Below the pieces are notes generated by a model. The model did not search any database and was not told the DNA's origin. It worked only from the letters and a program-made list of their open reading frames with translations. From assembly GCA_027886185.1 (NCBI GenBank), contig WOAB01000583.1:1302001-1366000 (forward strand): a DNA stretch of 64,000 bases, given 5' to 3'. Position 1 is the first letter of the stretch, and every line of letters starts with the position of its first letter. Of this stretch, positions 34,594 through 45,953 are shown in pieces. The stretch is from Rheum nobile (Eukaryota > Streptophyta > Magnoliopsida > Caryophyllales > Polygonaceae). Made by a program: the position numbers and the translations under genes.

Positions 34594-36783
34594 ATCTGAT
34601 ACAATGGTCTTCGGAGCACCATGCAAACGGATAACCTCGTGTAAAAACACTTCTGACAGCTTCTTGGTTCCCCACGCTGTCTTGATAGCCATGAAATGTG
34701 CACTCTTCGTGAGCCTATCAACGATAACCCATATAGCATCTTTCTGACTTCGAGTTTTGGGTAGCCCTGTGACGAAATCCATGGTAAGGTCTTCCCACTT
34801 CCATTCAGGAACTGGAAGTGGTAGCAGTTCTCCACTGGGTCTTCGGTGTTCAATCTTGACCTTCTGACAAGTCAAACATTTCGCCACAAACTCTGTCACA
34901 TCCCACTTCATGTTGGGCCACCAGAACTTCATTATGAGGTCCTTGTACATCTTGCTAGTGCCTAGATGTACATAATAGGCTGACGAATGGGCTTCCCTCA
35001 TCACCAACTGGCGAAGACCATCTACGTCAGGCACACAAATCCGGTCCCGAAACCAGAGTGATCCATCTTCTTGACTCACGAAGTTAGGAGATTTCCCGTC
35101 CATCACTTCGCTACTTAGCTTTACCAAGATCACATCATCGACTTGCTTCTCTCTGATCTGATCAAGAAGCGTAGCTCGAATCTCGAGCATACTCAGGTAT
35201 CCACGACGTTGATCGTACACGACTTCGATCTCACACAATTCTTGGTTCAGCTTGGTCTGAGCAACAAGCAAAGCCACTACAGTCTCGTGCGGTGTCTTCC
35301 GACTCAATGCATCAGCTACTACATTAGCCTTGCCCGGATGATACAGTAATTCGATGTCGTAGTCTTTGAGTAGCTCCAACCAACGCCGTTGTCTCATAAT
35401 CAGCTCCTTCTGAGTAAATATGTATTTGAGACTCTTGTGATCAGTGAAGACTTGGCATCTCACACCATAGAGATAGTGTCTCCAAATCTTCAGCGCAAAC
35501 ACCACTGCTGCTAACTCCAGATCATGCGTCAGATAGTTTTCTTCATAAGTTTTCAGCTGTCTTGATGCATAAGCAATCACCTTGTCTCTCTACATCAACA
35601 CACATCCCAACCCATTTTTCGAAGCATCACTATAGACCGCATAATCGTCATTTCCTTCCGGCAGTGTCAAAACTGGTGCCGAGGTCAGACATTGCTTTAG
35701 CTTCTGAAAACTAGCCTCGCACTTGTCACTCCAGACAAACGTCTTATGGACCTTGCGGAGCAAACCGGTCATTGGTAGAGCGATCTTCGAAAATCCCTCC
35801 ACAAACCGTCTGTAGTATCCAGTAAGTCCTAGGAAACTGCACACCTCCTTCACATTCTGAGGCCGCTTCCAATTAGCTACTGCTTCAATTTTCTGGGGAT
35901 CAACCATCACCCCATTCTCATTGATCACGTGGCCTAAGAAAGCCACTTCCTTGATCCAAAAGTCACACTTAGACAACTTTGCATAAAGCTGACTTTGTCT
36001 AAGGACTGACAAAATAATCTGTAGGTGTTCCTCATGAGCTTCCACGCTCGGAGAATAAATCAAAATGTCGTCGATGAAGACCACCACGAACTTGTCCAAG
36101 TACTGGTGAAAACATCGGTTCATCAGGTCCATGAAAACCGCTGGAGCATTCGTAAGTCCAAATGGCATGACTACGAACTCGTAGTGACCATACCTCGTCC
36201 GGAATGCAGTCCTCGGAATATCTTCCTCACAAATCCTGAGCTGATGATAACCAGATCTCAGGTCGATCTCGGAAAAGACTTTTGCTCCTTGCAGTTGATC
36301 TATCAGATCATCAATCCTAGGCAAAGGATATTTGTTCTTGATCGTGACTTTATTCAACTCACGGTAGTCGATACAAAGTCGAAGTGATCCATCCTTCTTT
36401 TTGACAAACAAAATCGGAGCACCCCAAGGCGATGCGCTCGGTCTTACATAGCCCTTGTCAAGAAGGTCTTAAAGTTGCTTCTTCAACTCTTGCATTTCCG
36501 CAGGAGCCATCCAATACGGAGCCTTTGAAATCGGCGCAGTACCAGGCTCGAGATCAATAGAAAATTCTACGTCACGTTTCGGGGGTAATCCAGGAATCTC
36601 TTCCGGAAAAACATCAGGAAAATCTCTAACCACAAGAATATCACGAACCGTAGGTCCATCTTTCATGGGCGAATCTAGGTAGCAAAGGTACCCGACACAA
36701 CCTTGCTGAAGTAGCTTAAACGCAACCATCACATTGATAAGCTTGCCGTTATCCACGTCATTCCGACCCTTGAATTTGCACAC
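34594..36783 (-). pseudogene. Tekay-1 pol: RT, RNase H and N-terminal integrase
   Basis: From 36783 in one frame: protease tail (KFKGRND, VGYLCYLDSP), linker FPDVFPEEIPGLPPKRDVEF, TAA at 36469, RT with FVKKKDGSLRLCIDYRELNK and FIDDILIYS (about 36065), and RNase H VYSDASKNGLGCVLM. A TAG at 35590 (family Gln) follows, then HPGKANVVADALSRK and the integrase zinc region, ending at HGAPKTIVSD where Tekay-2 is inserted. The integrase resumes at 14271. There is no frameshift in this part, only two stops. Very close to Tekay-2 pol. Confidence 0.93.
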
Positions 36784-38449
36784 ACTGGCCCCCAGATGAC
36801 ACCGTTACAGTCCTTGAACTAAAGTCGATCACCGCCCCATGACGCATCAACCAATCCATACCGAGAATAAGGTCGTATGGAGCCATAGCAATGCAGATCA
36901 AATCTGCCTCAAACTTCTTACCCTGAATGGTAACTGGAAATTCTGACAAACGCTTGGTGCCCACTAAATGGTCACCATTAGGAAGATTCACAACGAAAGG
37001 TTCACAAACCTCGTTGCAGACTAAACCTAACTTACTAACACAATTCTCTGAAATAAAGGAATGGGTAGCACCCGAATCAAACAGTATGCACACAGAAGTA
37101 GAATGAAGGTAAAGAGTACCTTGAGCAACTGGAGCGTTAGGTCCATCAGCCTCACGCATCTCGTACAGGCGCTGACCCTGACCTCCTGAAGCAGCTAGGG
37201 CTTTGCCTTTGTTCTGTGCAGTCGTCTGCATCGAAGGACTAGGAGTCTCCGTTGGTTTGAACCTAGGTCGGTTGTTCTGGTTAACAGACCCTTGTTGTGA
37301 CTCCGTTCCCTTCTGCTTTCCCTGTCGACATAACTTCTGCATATGCCCTTACTTCCCACAACCAAAACACGACCTCCTTTCCTTCTGACAAGCAATACTT
37401 CTGTGCCCAGCGGCACCACAGTTGTAACATAGGATCAGACCCTTGCTCTGACCCGACTGCTGTATTGACCCTCCTTGAGTCATTTCAGTCCTTGCCTTGC
37501 CAGACTTGTCAAAGTTGGACGGTGGCGCAGGTCGTTTAAATCCACTGGCCTGAGACTGATTCTGCATCGACCTCTGGCGATTCCTTCTCTTAGTTGACTC
37601 CTCCAAAGTCACTTTCAACTTATACGCTGCATCCACGTATTGCTCCAAGGTAGAGCATCCGTGACGCAACATCATCGGTTTAATGTCTGGGCTCATCCAC
37701 TCATGGAAATGCCAGATCTTCTGTTCCTCGCTGGACACAACCGATCCAGCGTACTGCAACAAATGATTAAACTTGGTCGCTAGCTCGGTCACTTTCAATC
37801 CGTCATTCTTGGGATAGAGGAATTCCTTGTGTTTCTCATCCCGCATGGCTTGGGAAAAGAAACGATCATTCATCTTCGTCTTGAACATTCCCCAGTTCAA
37901 ATCAGCCCGATCAGCCAGCCCAGTGTTCTCCCACCGTTCGCTAGCATCTCTCTTCAATTGAAGAGAAGCTATATGCACCTTCTCAGCCTCGGTGCACTCG
38001 ATATTGCGGAACAACCGCTCCATATGGGAAAACCAATGAGCCACCCTAACCGGCTCTCATTTTCCGTCATAACTGTCCGGCCTCATAGAGTTAATGGTCT
38101 TCAGCGCTCGACCATAATCACCCTTATTCCTGGCCGTCTCATTACGGGGTACATGGACATTAGGTTCCTCGAACCTAGGAGCTACTGGCGGAACTGGCAC
38201 ATCTTGTGCCTGCGGTGCGACAGGTCGCATAACATCAGCGAATGCTTGCATAAATATTCCTCGAATAGCTGCAACAGCCGCTGCATCGAAAACCATTGGA
38301 GCGTTGACCTCAGCATGGTTATTGCCTCCAGGGTTGTTTTGAGACATAGACTCGTGTTCCTCCACACGGTCCGGATCATCCCTTATGATTGGTCTGAGAT
38401 TATTGCTCGGCCCAGCACCAGTGCGAATAGTATTTCTTGTGTTTACCAT
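36758..38449 (-). pseudogene. Tekay-1 gag and protease
   Basis: The start is MVNTRNTIRTGAGPSNN (38449). A capsid region follows (MAHWFSHMERLFRNIECTEA) after a TGA at 38057. The first zinc knuckle CYNCGAAGHRSIAC is intact. The second is cut by TAA after CFGCGK (37349). The protease has CILFDSGATHSFIS (about 37090) and LILGMDWLMRH. A 2-bp deletion near 36785 relative to Tekay-2 shifts the frame just before pol. Confidence 0.9.
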
Positions 38450-38856
38450 CTATTTACCGATCCAAGTCCCAATATTTTACATATTAATATCTCTTCAAAA
38501 TACTTAATATAATAAAAGTTAACTCAGAGTAGATCAACTAGGTATTTTATAGATGAACTTCCAACAGAACTACATATTATACCAGAAGGATCTCCCGAGC
38601 TTTCTAACAAAATTGCCCGGAGATTTGTACTTTGCCGAATATACATCAAAACATACGCAACAAAAAAAAGAAACTACTACAGTCAACGTCGGCCCTTTAC
38701 ATGGCGCCTTGAAAATGCTTCTTGTATGGCAGACTCCCTAAACACTGTTTCTTCGAGCGGGGTTTGTCGTCGAAATCCGGTGACGGACTCCTAACCCTAC
38801 CCGGCCCTGGAACGCACTGTCTGTCCCTTGGCTCAGGAGTTCTCGGCCTTGCCTTC

Positions 38857-39543
38857 TGTTTTGGGGTGAAAAGATCGGACGACCTAAATCGCCTTAGACG
38901 GGGTAACGAGTCGATCGGGTAATAGAAATCAATCCAAACAAGTAGACAATCAACGAATAAAGAAGAGATGCAAAATAGTAAAGTAATTTTATTAATATGT
39001 CGACGATAGAGTCGGATGTAAGTACAACTTATCCTTGGAGGATGAAAGATCGGATCTGGTCTGATCGGTGACTCGGGGGCTCGACCGGTGGAGATTTGAG
39101 TGATATTTCTAGTAGAGTAAGCTAGAGTGGGCGTGTTCTTGGGTTCTTCTCGGAGCAAGTGAGCAGATGTCTTGTGTAATTGTGTGTAGATGATCATAGA
39201 TGTGTCTTCGTTGTCCTCTTCGTGGTCTATATATGGTAAGCTTTAGCTTGTGATCATTGTCTATTGATGACAATATCTCCCACTTAATTCCGGGAGTAAT
39301 TGCTGGGATTTCTCCTTTAAATGTTCTTGATATCTCTTTAAATGCTCTTGATCTCTATATGGTAAGTCTTTAATCCATTTGACCGTTAACCTTTGATCAC
39401 GTCCTTATCCTCAACGTGGTCCGTTGCGTCTAGGAATCAGGCGACGGTCGCATGGCTCACGTCTGACGGGTCTGATGCGTCCGACAGGTTACGTCAAACA
39501 GTTGATGCCCATTGGACGAATGGTCGATTTTCCGACCCCAACA
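38857..39543 (-). repeat. Tat-2 3' LTR
   Basis: On the - strand it starts TGTTGGGGTCGG and is preceded by the polypurine tract TTTTGGGGCTAT (39544-39555). Partner of 45257-45953. Confidence 0.92.
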
Positions 39544-39831
39544 ATAGCCCCAAAATTAAACTGGGCCAGAGCGTCAAGTGATGGGATGGTTTGATTTTAT
39601 AACTTCTCTTTCTTCTGGCATGATCTTGATTTTGTTGTAGGCGTTCTGGCGACGGGGCCGTCATGTGTATTGCTCAAACTGAGAATCAACTCAATATAAC
39701 CAATAATCGTGTGAAGACGACTGAGAGCGTTTCTTGTGATGACGAAGGGTCAGGAGACCGCTCCTTGTTTGTCGTTTGTTTTGTTTTACATGTGGTCTCG
39801 CCAGTCGCTTCCTGATCAAGTCGTGTGATGT

Positions 39832-40118
39832 TGGTCGTGTAAACCTATAATTGTTGTACGACGTTGGTCGTGTAGACCTGTTGTTGGTCGTATAGACCTA
39901 TCATCGATCGTCTAGATCTGTAATTGTTTGCGACATTTGGTCGTGTAGACCTATCGTCATTTGTGCGACGTTGGTCGTGTAGACCTGTAGTCGTTTGTGC
40001 GACGCTGGTCGTATAGACCTGTCGTTGTGTGCGATGTTGGTCGTATAGATCTGTCGTTGTATGCGACGTTGGTCGTATAGACCCGTAATTGTTTGTGACA
40101 CGTCGTATAGTTCCAAGG
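39832..40118. repeat. Tandem array of TTGGTCGTRTAGACCTG units
   Basis: About nine units of 20-41 bp share TTGGTCGTGTAGACCTGT with variable linkers such as TGTGCGACG. The array is in the 3' untranslated region of Tat-2. Open frames across it on the - strand are a by-product of the repeat. Confidence 0.85.
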
Positions 40119-40495
40119 AAGAGCATTATAGTACTTGTATAAGACGTATACCTCAAGCGGGATAGGTCTTGAAAACATGTATCGTGTTTTTGTCCCTCTA
40201 TTCCTTGTGTACCGATCGATCGTGTAAGGTATAAGCGCTATGTGCGATTGTATTTTGTGTGCATTGATCAACTTGTTTTGTTTAGTCGCGCCTTGGTAGT
40301 GACGCGAAATGTTTGGTCATGACGACCTGTAATGTAGCATACTTTGTCTATCCGGGGAAGAGTTGTATGTATGTGTAGGAAAAGACGAGTGCATTTGGAC
40401 AGGACAAGTCTTGTAAGCAGTTCGTAGTATGCTGTTTCTCTTTGTTTTGCTTGTGTTTTATGCATTATCTATCAGCGTCTCCGGCTGGTCGAGCT

Positions 40496-40787
40496 GCAGG
40501 CGTCATAGGCGCTTTTTACGTGTTGAAGTCTCGTGTCGAGATGATGAAAAGAGTTTGAAGAGGGCAAGCATGGAACCTGAGATTTGAAGGCGGGTAAGGA
40601 GACCATGGAGGTCTTGTTTCAGAAGGGGAATCCAAGCTCGGAGCTTTCCCATCTGGCCGACGTCGGAGAGGAATCTTTGGTCAAAAGTGCCGGTGAGGAC
40701 GAGGTTTATTCTGGTGACATCGTACCGCTTGAGCCCCAGTCTTCTCCCGACTTAGCCCCTGTTGCCGATGGCGTTTGTAAACCCTGA
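40496..40787 (+). pseudogene. Tat-2 antisense gene, 3' fragment
   Basis: The + strand reads KETMEVLFQKGNPSSELSHL, then ADVGEESLVKSAGEDEVYSG, ending near 40787. This matches the acidic C-terminus of the Tat-1 antisense gene (KETLDSMFPKGDPGQELFCL, then AGVGEEAVGEGADDDEAHSG). The upstream part to about 40496 is related but frame-broken. It shows that Tat-2 also carried this gene. Confidence 0.75.
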
Positions 40788-40934
40788 TGCTTGATTGTTT
40801 TTTTTCATAATTTGTTTTGTCCAAACTCATCATGCTACGTAGATAGTCGACGATTTGATGTGATGTGACATTGCTTGTGTAAAAGCTTTTGTCTTTTGAA
40901 AGCGTTGAATTGAAGTTTTCAGCCATCGGGCGTT

Positions 40935-42030
40935 AACTCCGTCAAGGTATATTTGTATTGTACCACCGTTTGCGTAAAAGCTTTTGTTTGGTGAGTCGTG
41001 TGTAAGTTGTAGCCGTGTGAGGCATTTAACTTTGTAAATGTGTACTGCGCATGTTTGTGTATTTGTAGGTACCGTATGTAGGGTTTGTCACCCGTAATGT
41101 GTGTTTAGTCATGACGTTTGTGTAAACTGAGGAGGAAAGCAGTTTGTTTGCTGTGTAAATAAGGTGGGTTCCCTCGTGTAAGGTGGGCAATGTGTCGTTG
41201 AACCGTAAGTCATCTCCCCGTGTACCAATCGATCGTGTAGTGTAAGCGCTTTTTGCGGATGACTGGATCCAGTATGTATGCAAATATAATGTGACATGTC
41301 AAGTCGATTTGTTCGTAGTTGATTTGTGTGTCGGGTTTGCCCGTGTACTCCGTCGAGTAGGGCTTACCGTATGTATGTCGGGTTTGCCCGTGTACTCCGT
41401 CGAGTAGGGCTTACCGTATGTATGTCGGATTTGCCCGTGTACTCCGTCGAGTAGGGCTTACCGTATGTATGTCGGGTTTGCCCGTGTGCTCCGTCGAGTA
41501 GGGCTTACCGTATGTATGTCGGGTTTGCCCGTGTACTCCGTCGAGTAGGGCTTACCGTATGTATGTCGGGTTTGCCTGTGTGCTCCGTCGAGTAGGGCTT
41601 ACCGTATGTACGTAAAGAAAGACTAAGGTGTATATTGTATTGTACCACCGTTTGCGTAAAAGCTTTTATTGGTGGATCGTTTGTAAGTTGTAGCCATGTG
41701 AGGCGTTAACTTTGTAGATGTGTACTGCGTAGGTTTGTGTATTTGTAGGTACCGTATGTAGGGTTTGTCACCCGTAATGTGTGTTTAGTCATGACGTTAT
41801 GCCGGGGAGGTAAGCAATATGTAATAAGGTGTTTGTTCCTTATGTTTTATTGCGTGAATGTAATAAGGTGTATTAACCTTACGTAATGTGTAAGGCAGAC
41901 GGTGTGTCGACGTGCATGTGTTTGTTCATCTCTACTCGTGTTCCGATCGATCGTGTTATGTAATATAGCGCTTTTTGCGGATGACTGGATCCAATGTGTA
42001 TGTTAAGGGTCATCACCCGTATGTATGTAA
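40935..42030. repeat. Two diverged copies of a block of about 400 bp, about 690 bp apart
   Basis: Copy one is about 40950-41295, copy two about 41635-42000. Both hold TATTGTACCACCGTTTGCG, GGTACCGTATGTAGGGTTTG, TTTAGTCATGACGTT, and later GATCGATCGTGT with TTGCGGATGACTGGATCC. The 47-bp array lies between them. The block is noncoding and in the Tat-2 3' region. Confidence 0.8.
41331..41611. repeat. 47-bp tandem array, six copies
   Basis: The unit starts TCGGGTTTGCCCGTGTACTC and ends GGCTTACCGTATGTATG. Starts are at about 41331, 41378, 41425, 41472, 41519 and 41566. The copies are nearly identical, so the array is recent or homogenised. Confidence 0.95.
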
Positions 42031-42037
42031 ATGTGAT

Positions 42038-42215
42038 GCGACAATAAGCAAAGTATGACATGTGAATATATGTATTTGCTAATGCGACGATAAGTAGTGT
42101 ATGACATATGAAGATATGTAGTTGCGCATGCGACGATAAGCAATGTATGACATATGAAGATATGTAGTTGCGCATGCGACGATAAACAATGTATGACATA
42201 TGAAGATATGTTAGT
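42038..42215. repeat. 46-bp tandem array, four copies
   Basis: The unit GCGACGATAAGCAATGTATG / ACATATGAAGATATGTAGTTG starts at about 42038, 42084, 42130 and 42176. The first copy is more diverged and the last is truncated. Confidence 0.9.
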
Positions 42216-42248
42216 GTCTTACCTTGTTGGTTCAGAAATGGTATAATT

Positions 42249-43057
42249 TCAGATGTGTTGCGTTCTTTGGAGTGGTCCCGTCGGATCAGAGAATGAACGG
42301 GAGTTCATCCGCCCATTTGCCTTTAGCCCCTGTGAGGCATTTCGTGAGGTTGTTGATGATGATCTTGTTGTCGGATTCGGCCTGTCCGTTGGATCGTGGA
42401 TACCGAGGTGTGGAGGTGACCAACTTGATGTTCCATTGGTCGTAGAAGGCTTGTGGGAGTATCCCTGTGACAAATCTTTTGTACAAGATGTTATCTACGA
42501 TATCGAAAGAGAATGCTTGTACCTTGAGCTTTTTTGCTTTTGTTTTGTCGTCGGGTAGGATGCCGTCTTTTAACCATCTGATGTAAGGCAGCATCCAGTT
42601 GTCATTGGTATCGACGATGTCTTCTTCTGGTCGGTCGCCTACTTCCATGGCGACGAGTTCTTCAAGTGGTATTGTCAACTCGACGGATGTCCTTGGGACG
42701 ACTGGCGTCATGATGTGGGCCAATGGTATGTGTGGAAATTCTTTCGGGTCTAGGATAGATCCTAGATTGGCGAGTGCGTCAGCTTGGGAGTTAAGATCCC
42801 TGGGCACCTGTCGGATGTTGAATGTTTGGAATTGTCCGATCAGTTTCTTGACTACCTCCAGGTAGGCTATCATTCTGATGTCCTTTGCATTGTACGATCC
42901 TTGTATTTGGTTCATGACTAGCAGGGAGTCGCAAATGACTTCGATCTCTCGGACTCAGCTGGCGGCCTGAGTTATCTTGTCCCCTTGTGGCGATTTTAGC
43001 ACGACCCTTAGCCCCGGTCCTCTGGCGTTTGACGCACCATCGGTGTGGAGTTCCCAT
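42249..43057 (-). pseudogene. Tat-2 RNase H fused to late integrase by deletion
   Basis: The - strand reads the second RNase H (QGSYNAKDIRMIAYLEVVKK, QVPRDLNSQADALANLGS), the region YIRWLKDGILPDDK and NILYKRFVTGILPQ. It then passes at once into FYDQWNIKLVTSTPRYP and SNGQAESDNKIIINN of the integrase core. Tat-1 has about 0.5 kb more between these points (26345-26880), so the integrase zinc domain and part of the core are deleted here, in frame. Confidence 0.85.
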
Positions 43058-44740
43058 ATGCCTGTTTCTGTTGCGAGCAACTGTGTTGCTTTTTGTTCTT
43101 AGATGTGTAGTACGATGACTTTCGTAGATCGTGTTGCATCGACTAGCTTGATGGGGATGGCTCGGGCATCATTATTTGTGAACCTGCTTCATCTAAAAGA
43201 GTAGAATCTAGAAAGGGTTGTGAGGAGCCGGTTATCGGCTTCCTTATCGGTCTCTCCGTGTATACATTAGTATGCATTAGTCAGAGTATATTCAGATCGA
43301 TCGAAGACGATGCAAGTATGGAGGAGATGATACACATGGATGAATAGAGGTGAAGAGTTTAGAAATGGTAAACGTTTTGATATGTTTGCGAGATATGGTT
43401 ACTTACCTTTGGTATCGTACCTTACTTGATCTCACCCTTTTCCGAGGTTCGTAGATCCAGATTGATCAGTCGACGCCATTGTACCTTTGAGTTTGTAAGT
43501 CATACCTGGTTGCCAGAGATAAGGCTCGTGATGGGATAGAGTTTGCTTGCTCATTCACCCCTCGCCCCAAGGAGGTATTTGTTGATGTTCTTGATGTTGA
43601 TCCTGTTACTGGATTGATTTTTGAATCTAGTTTGACTAATGCGTTGGCTTGAGTCTTCGACTCAAGATTATGTTTGTTATCCTCTTGTCTCTAGAGGTGT
43701 GTGTTTCCTTGTTTGCTTTTACAGTATGTCTGTCTAGATGGACGTGACCTGCTCATTCCGTCGTATTGAAACGAAGAGGTCGTCCAAGATGCAGAAAGTT
43801 GTGACATGAGCTGTGACTGAGGATCGAAGAATGAAATGAAAGAATAGATGCAAGCCCATCAGAGAGTGTTTCTCTAGCAAGTGATAAACATCTGACTCAG
43901 TAGCTAACTCTCTTGATTCAGGAAAGGCATATGAATGCATTGGATAACACGATGAGCATGAGATGTCAGACGTGGTTGCAAAAGACTACTTAGATGAGCC
44001 TTGGATCGGTCAATTTCATGATTAGGCATATCAAGGTGCAAGAATCGCAAAAAAGTGTATGACATGACACACATGTGCCAGTAGCTTAGATGTAATGCAT
44101 GCGGATAGGTATGACATATATGCAAGAATACGAAGTAGTACATGACATATGCTTTTATATCGTATAATAGGTATGGGAGAGCATTATATGGACACATGAT
44201 GAATAAGAGATATGGAATAATGATCTTGCACTAGTATGCATGTATTTGACGATATATAAAATGTGTGGGTGCCCCGACAATCTGAATGCTACATGCTCAA
44301 ATATAATAGTCGTGTCATTAAGAGTTGCGGGAAAAATGAATTCCATGAATAAGTACTATATTATTGGCGTATGTAAAAGTTATATATGCATGCACTAGAC
44401 AGTATATACGACATACGCGGATTTGAACAATAATAGTGTAGCATAATCGAGCATAATAGAAGTGACATGTATGTAAACGTATTCGAGAAAAACGAATTAT
44501 GATTGTACAAACAAGTCAAGTGAGCGTAATCATAAAGCAGGACTAGACAATAGTATTAATTGAAGGTGCATAGAAAGAGACTTATCTTTCAAGATGGATG
44601 AATGCGTCCTCCGATGGTCTGAATGTCGTCACCATTTAGATATTTTGGAGTGAAAGGGTATCATGTGTGACCCTTTGGTTTACGAGTCTAGATACGTTTT
44701 CCTCAGCGGTTTTCATTTGTCGGTGTTGGACAGCTAATGG
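43058..44740. other. Tat-2 internal remnant without readable genes
   Basis: Scrambled Tat internal DNA. A stretch near 43545-43625 faintly repeats the integrase segment seen at 42300-42400 (TTGCTCATTCACCCCTCGCC). Nothing else is recognised. Confidence 0.45.
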
Positions 44741-44743
44741 GGT

Positions 44744-44940
44744 CCGGTCGAATCGTTAGATCTGCCGGATCGTTAGATCTGTCGGATCGTTAGATCTGGT
44801 CGGATCGTTAGATCTGGTCGGATCGTTAGATCTGGTCGGATCGTTAGATCGGTCGGATCGTTAGATTTGGTCGGATCGTTAGATCTGTCGGATCGTTAGA
44901 TCTGGTCGGATCGTTAGATCTGGTCGGATCGTTAGATCTG
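44744..44940. repeat. 18-bp tandem array, 11 copies, within gag
   Basis: The unit GGTCGGATCGTTAGATCT (17-18 bp) is repeated 11 times. On the - strand it continues the gag reading frame and encodes a repeating Arg-Ser-Asn-Asp-Pro-Thr hexapeptide until a 17-bp unit shifts the frame. It replaces the part of gag that follows RTRLDMD. Confidence 0.92.
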
Positions 44941-45200
44941 TTCATACTGTCCATGTCGAGGCGTGTTCGGACGCTGCCATGGATGGGCATGTTCCTGGAC
45001 CCTAAGGCCATCGATTGTACCTGTGACTTAAAAGACTCATTTTCGCGGGTTAGTTGTGTGATCTCGGCCTCGGATTGGGTTGACAAAACGGCTAGGGCTT
45101 TGGTCTTTTGGCGTTGCTGGGCTAGTTCCTCTTGAAGGGTGGTCATTTTCTGGGAAAGTTCTTGGAACTGGGTTGGAGTAGGATTTTCGGTTGATAGTCA
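44941..45200 (-). pseudogene. Tat-2 gag, N-terminal fragment
   Basis: TTLQEELAQQRQKTKALAVL, STQSEAEITQLTRENESFKS and GSVRTRLDMD match the coiled-coil N-terminus of Tat-1 gag. The start codon region remains near 45200 (ATGACTATC) but the following reading frame is disrupted. The rest of gag is missing. Confidence 0.85.
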
Positions 45201-45235
45201 TGGTTGGAAAGTTTCAGAAGGGTGATCGGCAAGTT

Positions 45236-45253
45236 GCCCCACGGTGGGCGCCA
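45236..45253 (-). promoter_or_regulatory. Tat-2 primer-binding site
   Basis: TGGCGCCCACCGTGGGGC on the - strand, three bases from the 5' LTR end. Intact, unlike that of Tat-1. Confidence 0.7.
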
Positions 45254-45256
45254 AAT

Positions 45257-45953
45257 TGTTTTGGGGCGAAAAGATCGGACGACCTAAATCGCCTTAGACG
45301 GGGTAACGAGTCGATCGGGTAATAGAAATCAATCCAAACAAGTAGACAATCAACGAATAAAGAAGAGATGCAAAATAGTAAAGTAATTTTATTAATATGT
45401 GGACGATAGAGTCAGATGTAAGTACAACTTATCCTTGGAGGATGAAAGATCGGATCTGGTCTGACCGGTGACTCAGGGGCTCGACCGGTGGAGATTTGAG
45501 TGATATTTCTAGTAGAGTAAGCTAGAGTGGGCGTGTTCTTGGGTTCTTCTTGGAGCAAGTGAGCAGATGTCTTGTGTAATTGTGTGTAGATGAGTGTAGA
45601 TGAGCATAGATGTGTCTTCGTTGTCCTCTTCGTGGTCTATATATGGTAAGCTTTAGCTTGTGATCGTTGCCTATTGATGACAATATCTCCCACTTAATTC
45701 CGGGAGTAATTGCTGGGATTTCTCCTTTAAATGCTCTTGATATCTCTTTAAATGCTCTTGATCTCTATATGGTAAGTCTTTAATCCATTTGACCGTTAAC
45801 CTTTGATCACGTCCTTATCCTCAACGTGGTCCGTTGCGTCTAGGAATCAGGCGACGGTCGCATGGCTCACGTCTGACGGGTCTGATGCGTCCGACAGGTT
45901 GCGTCAAACAGTTGATGCCCATTGGACGAATGGTTGATTTTCCGACCCCAACA
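45257..45953 (-). repeat. Tat-2 5' LTR
   Basis: Partner of 38857-39543; very similar apart from a few substitutions and a 10-bp tandem gain near 45597 (GAGTGTAGAT). Confidence 0.92.

Larger units (their letters stand above)
38857..45953 (-). mobile_element. Tat-2: deleted Tat-lineage element rich in tandem repeats
   Basis: LTRs are 38857-39543 (687 bp) and 45257-45953 (697 bp). The flanks CCTTC (38852-38856) and CCCTC (45954-45958) form an imperfect 5-bp TSD. Inside, only pieces of gag, RNase H-integrase and the antisense gene remain, together with several tandem arrays. It cannot move by itself. LTR ends and antisense gene resemble Tat-1, but it is a separate family. Confidence 0.9.

Noticed and set aside
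39845..40271. Repeated Tyr-Asp-Gln-Arg-rich - strand ORFs in Tat-2
   Set aside because: Three overlapping frames are all open because of the tandem array; this is a by-product of the repeat.
41331..41611. Regular 47-bp repeats that could suggest a CRISPR array
   Set aside because: The copies are head-to-tail with no unique spacers and lie inside a plant retrotransposon; it is a simple tandem repeat.
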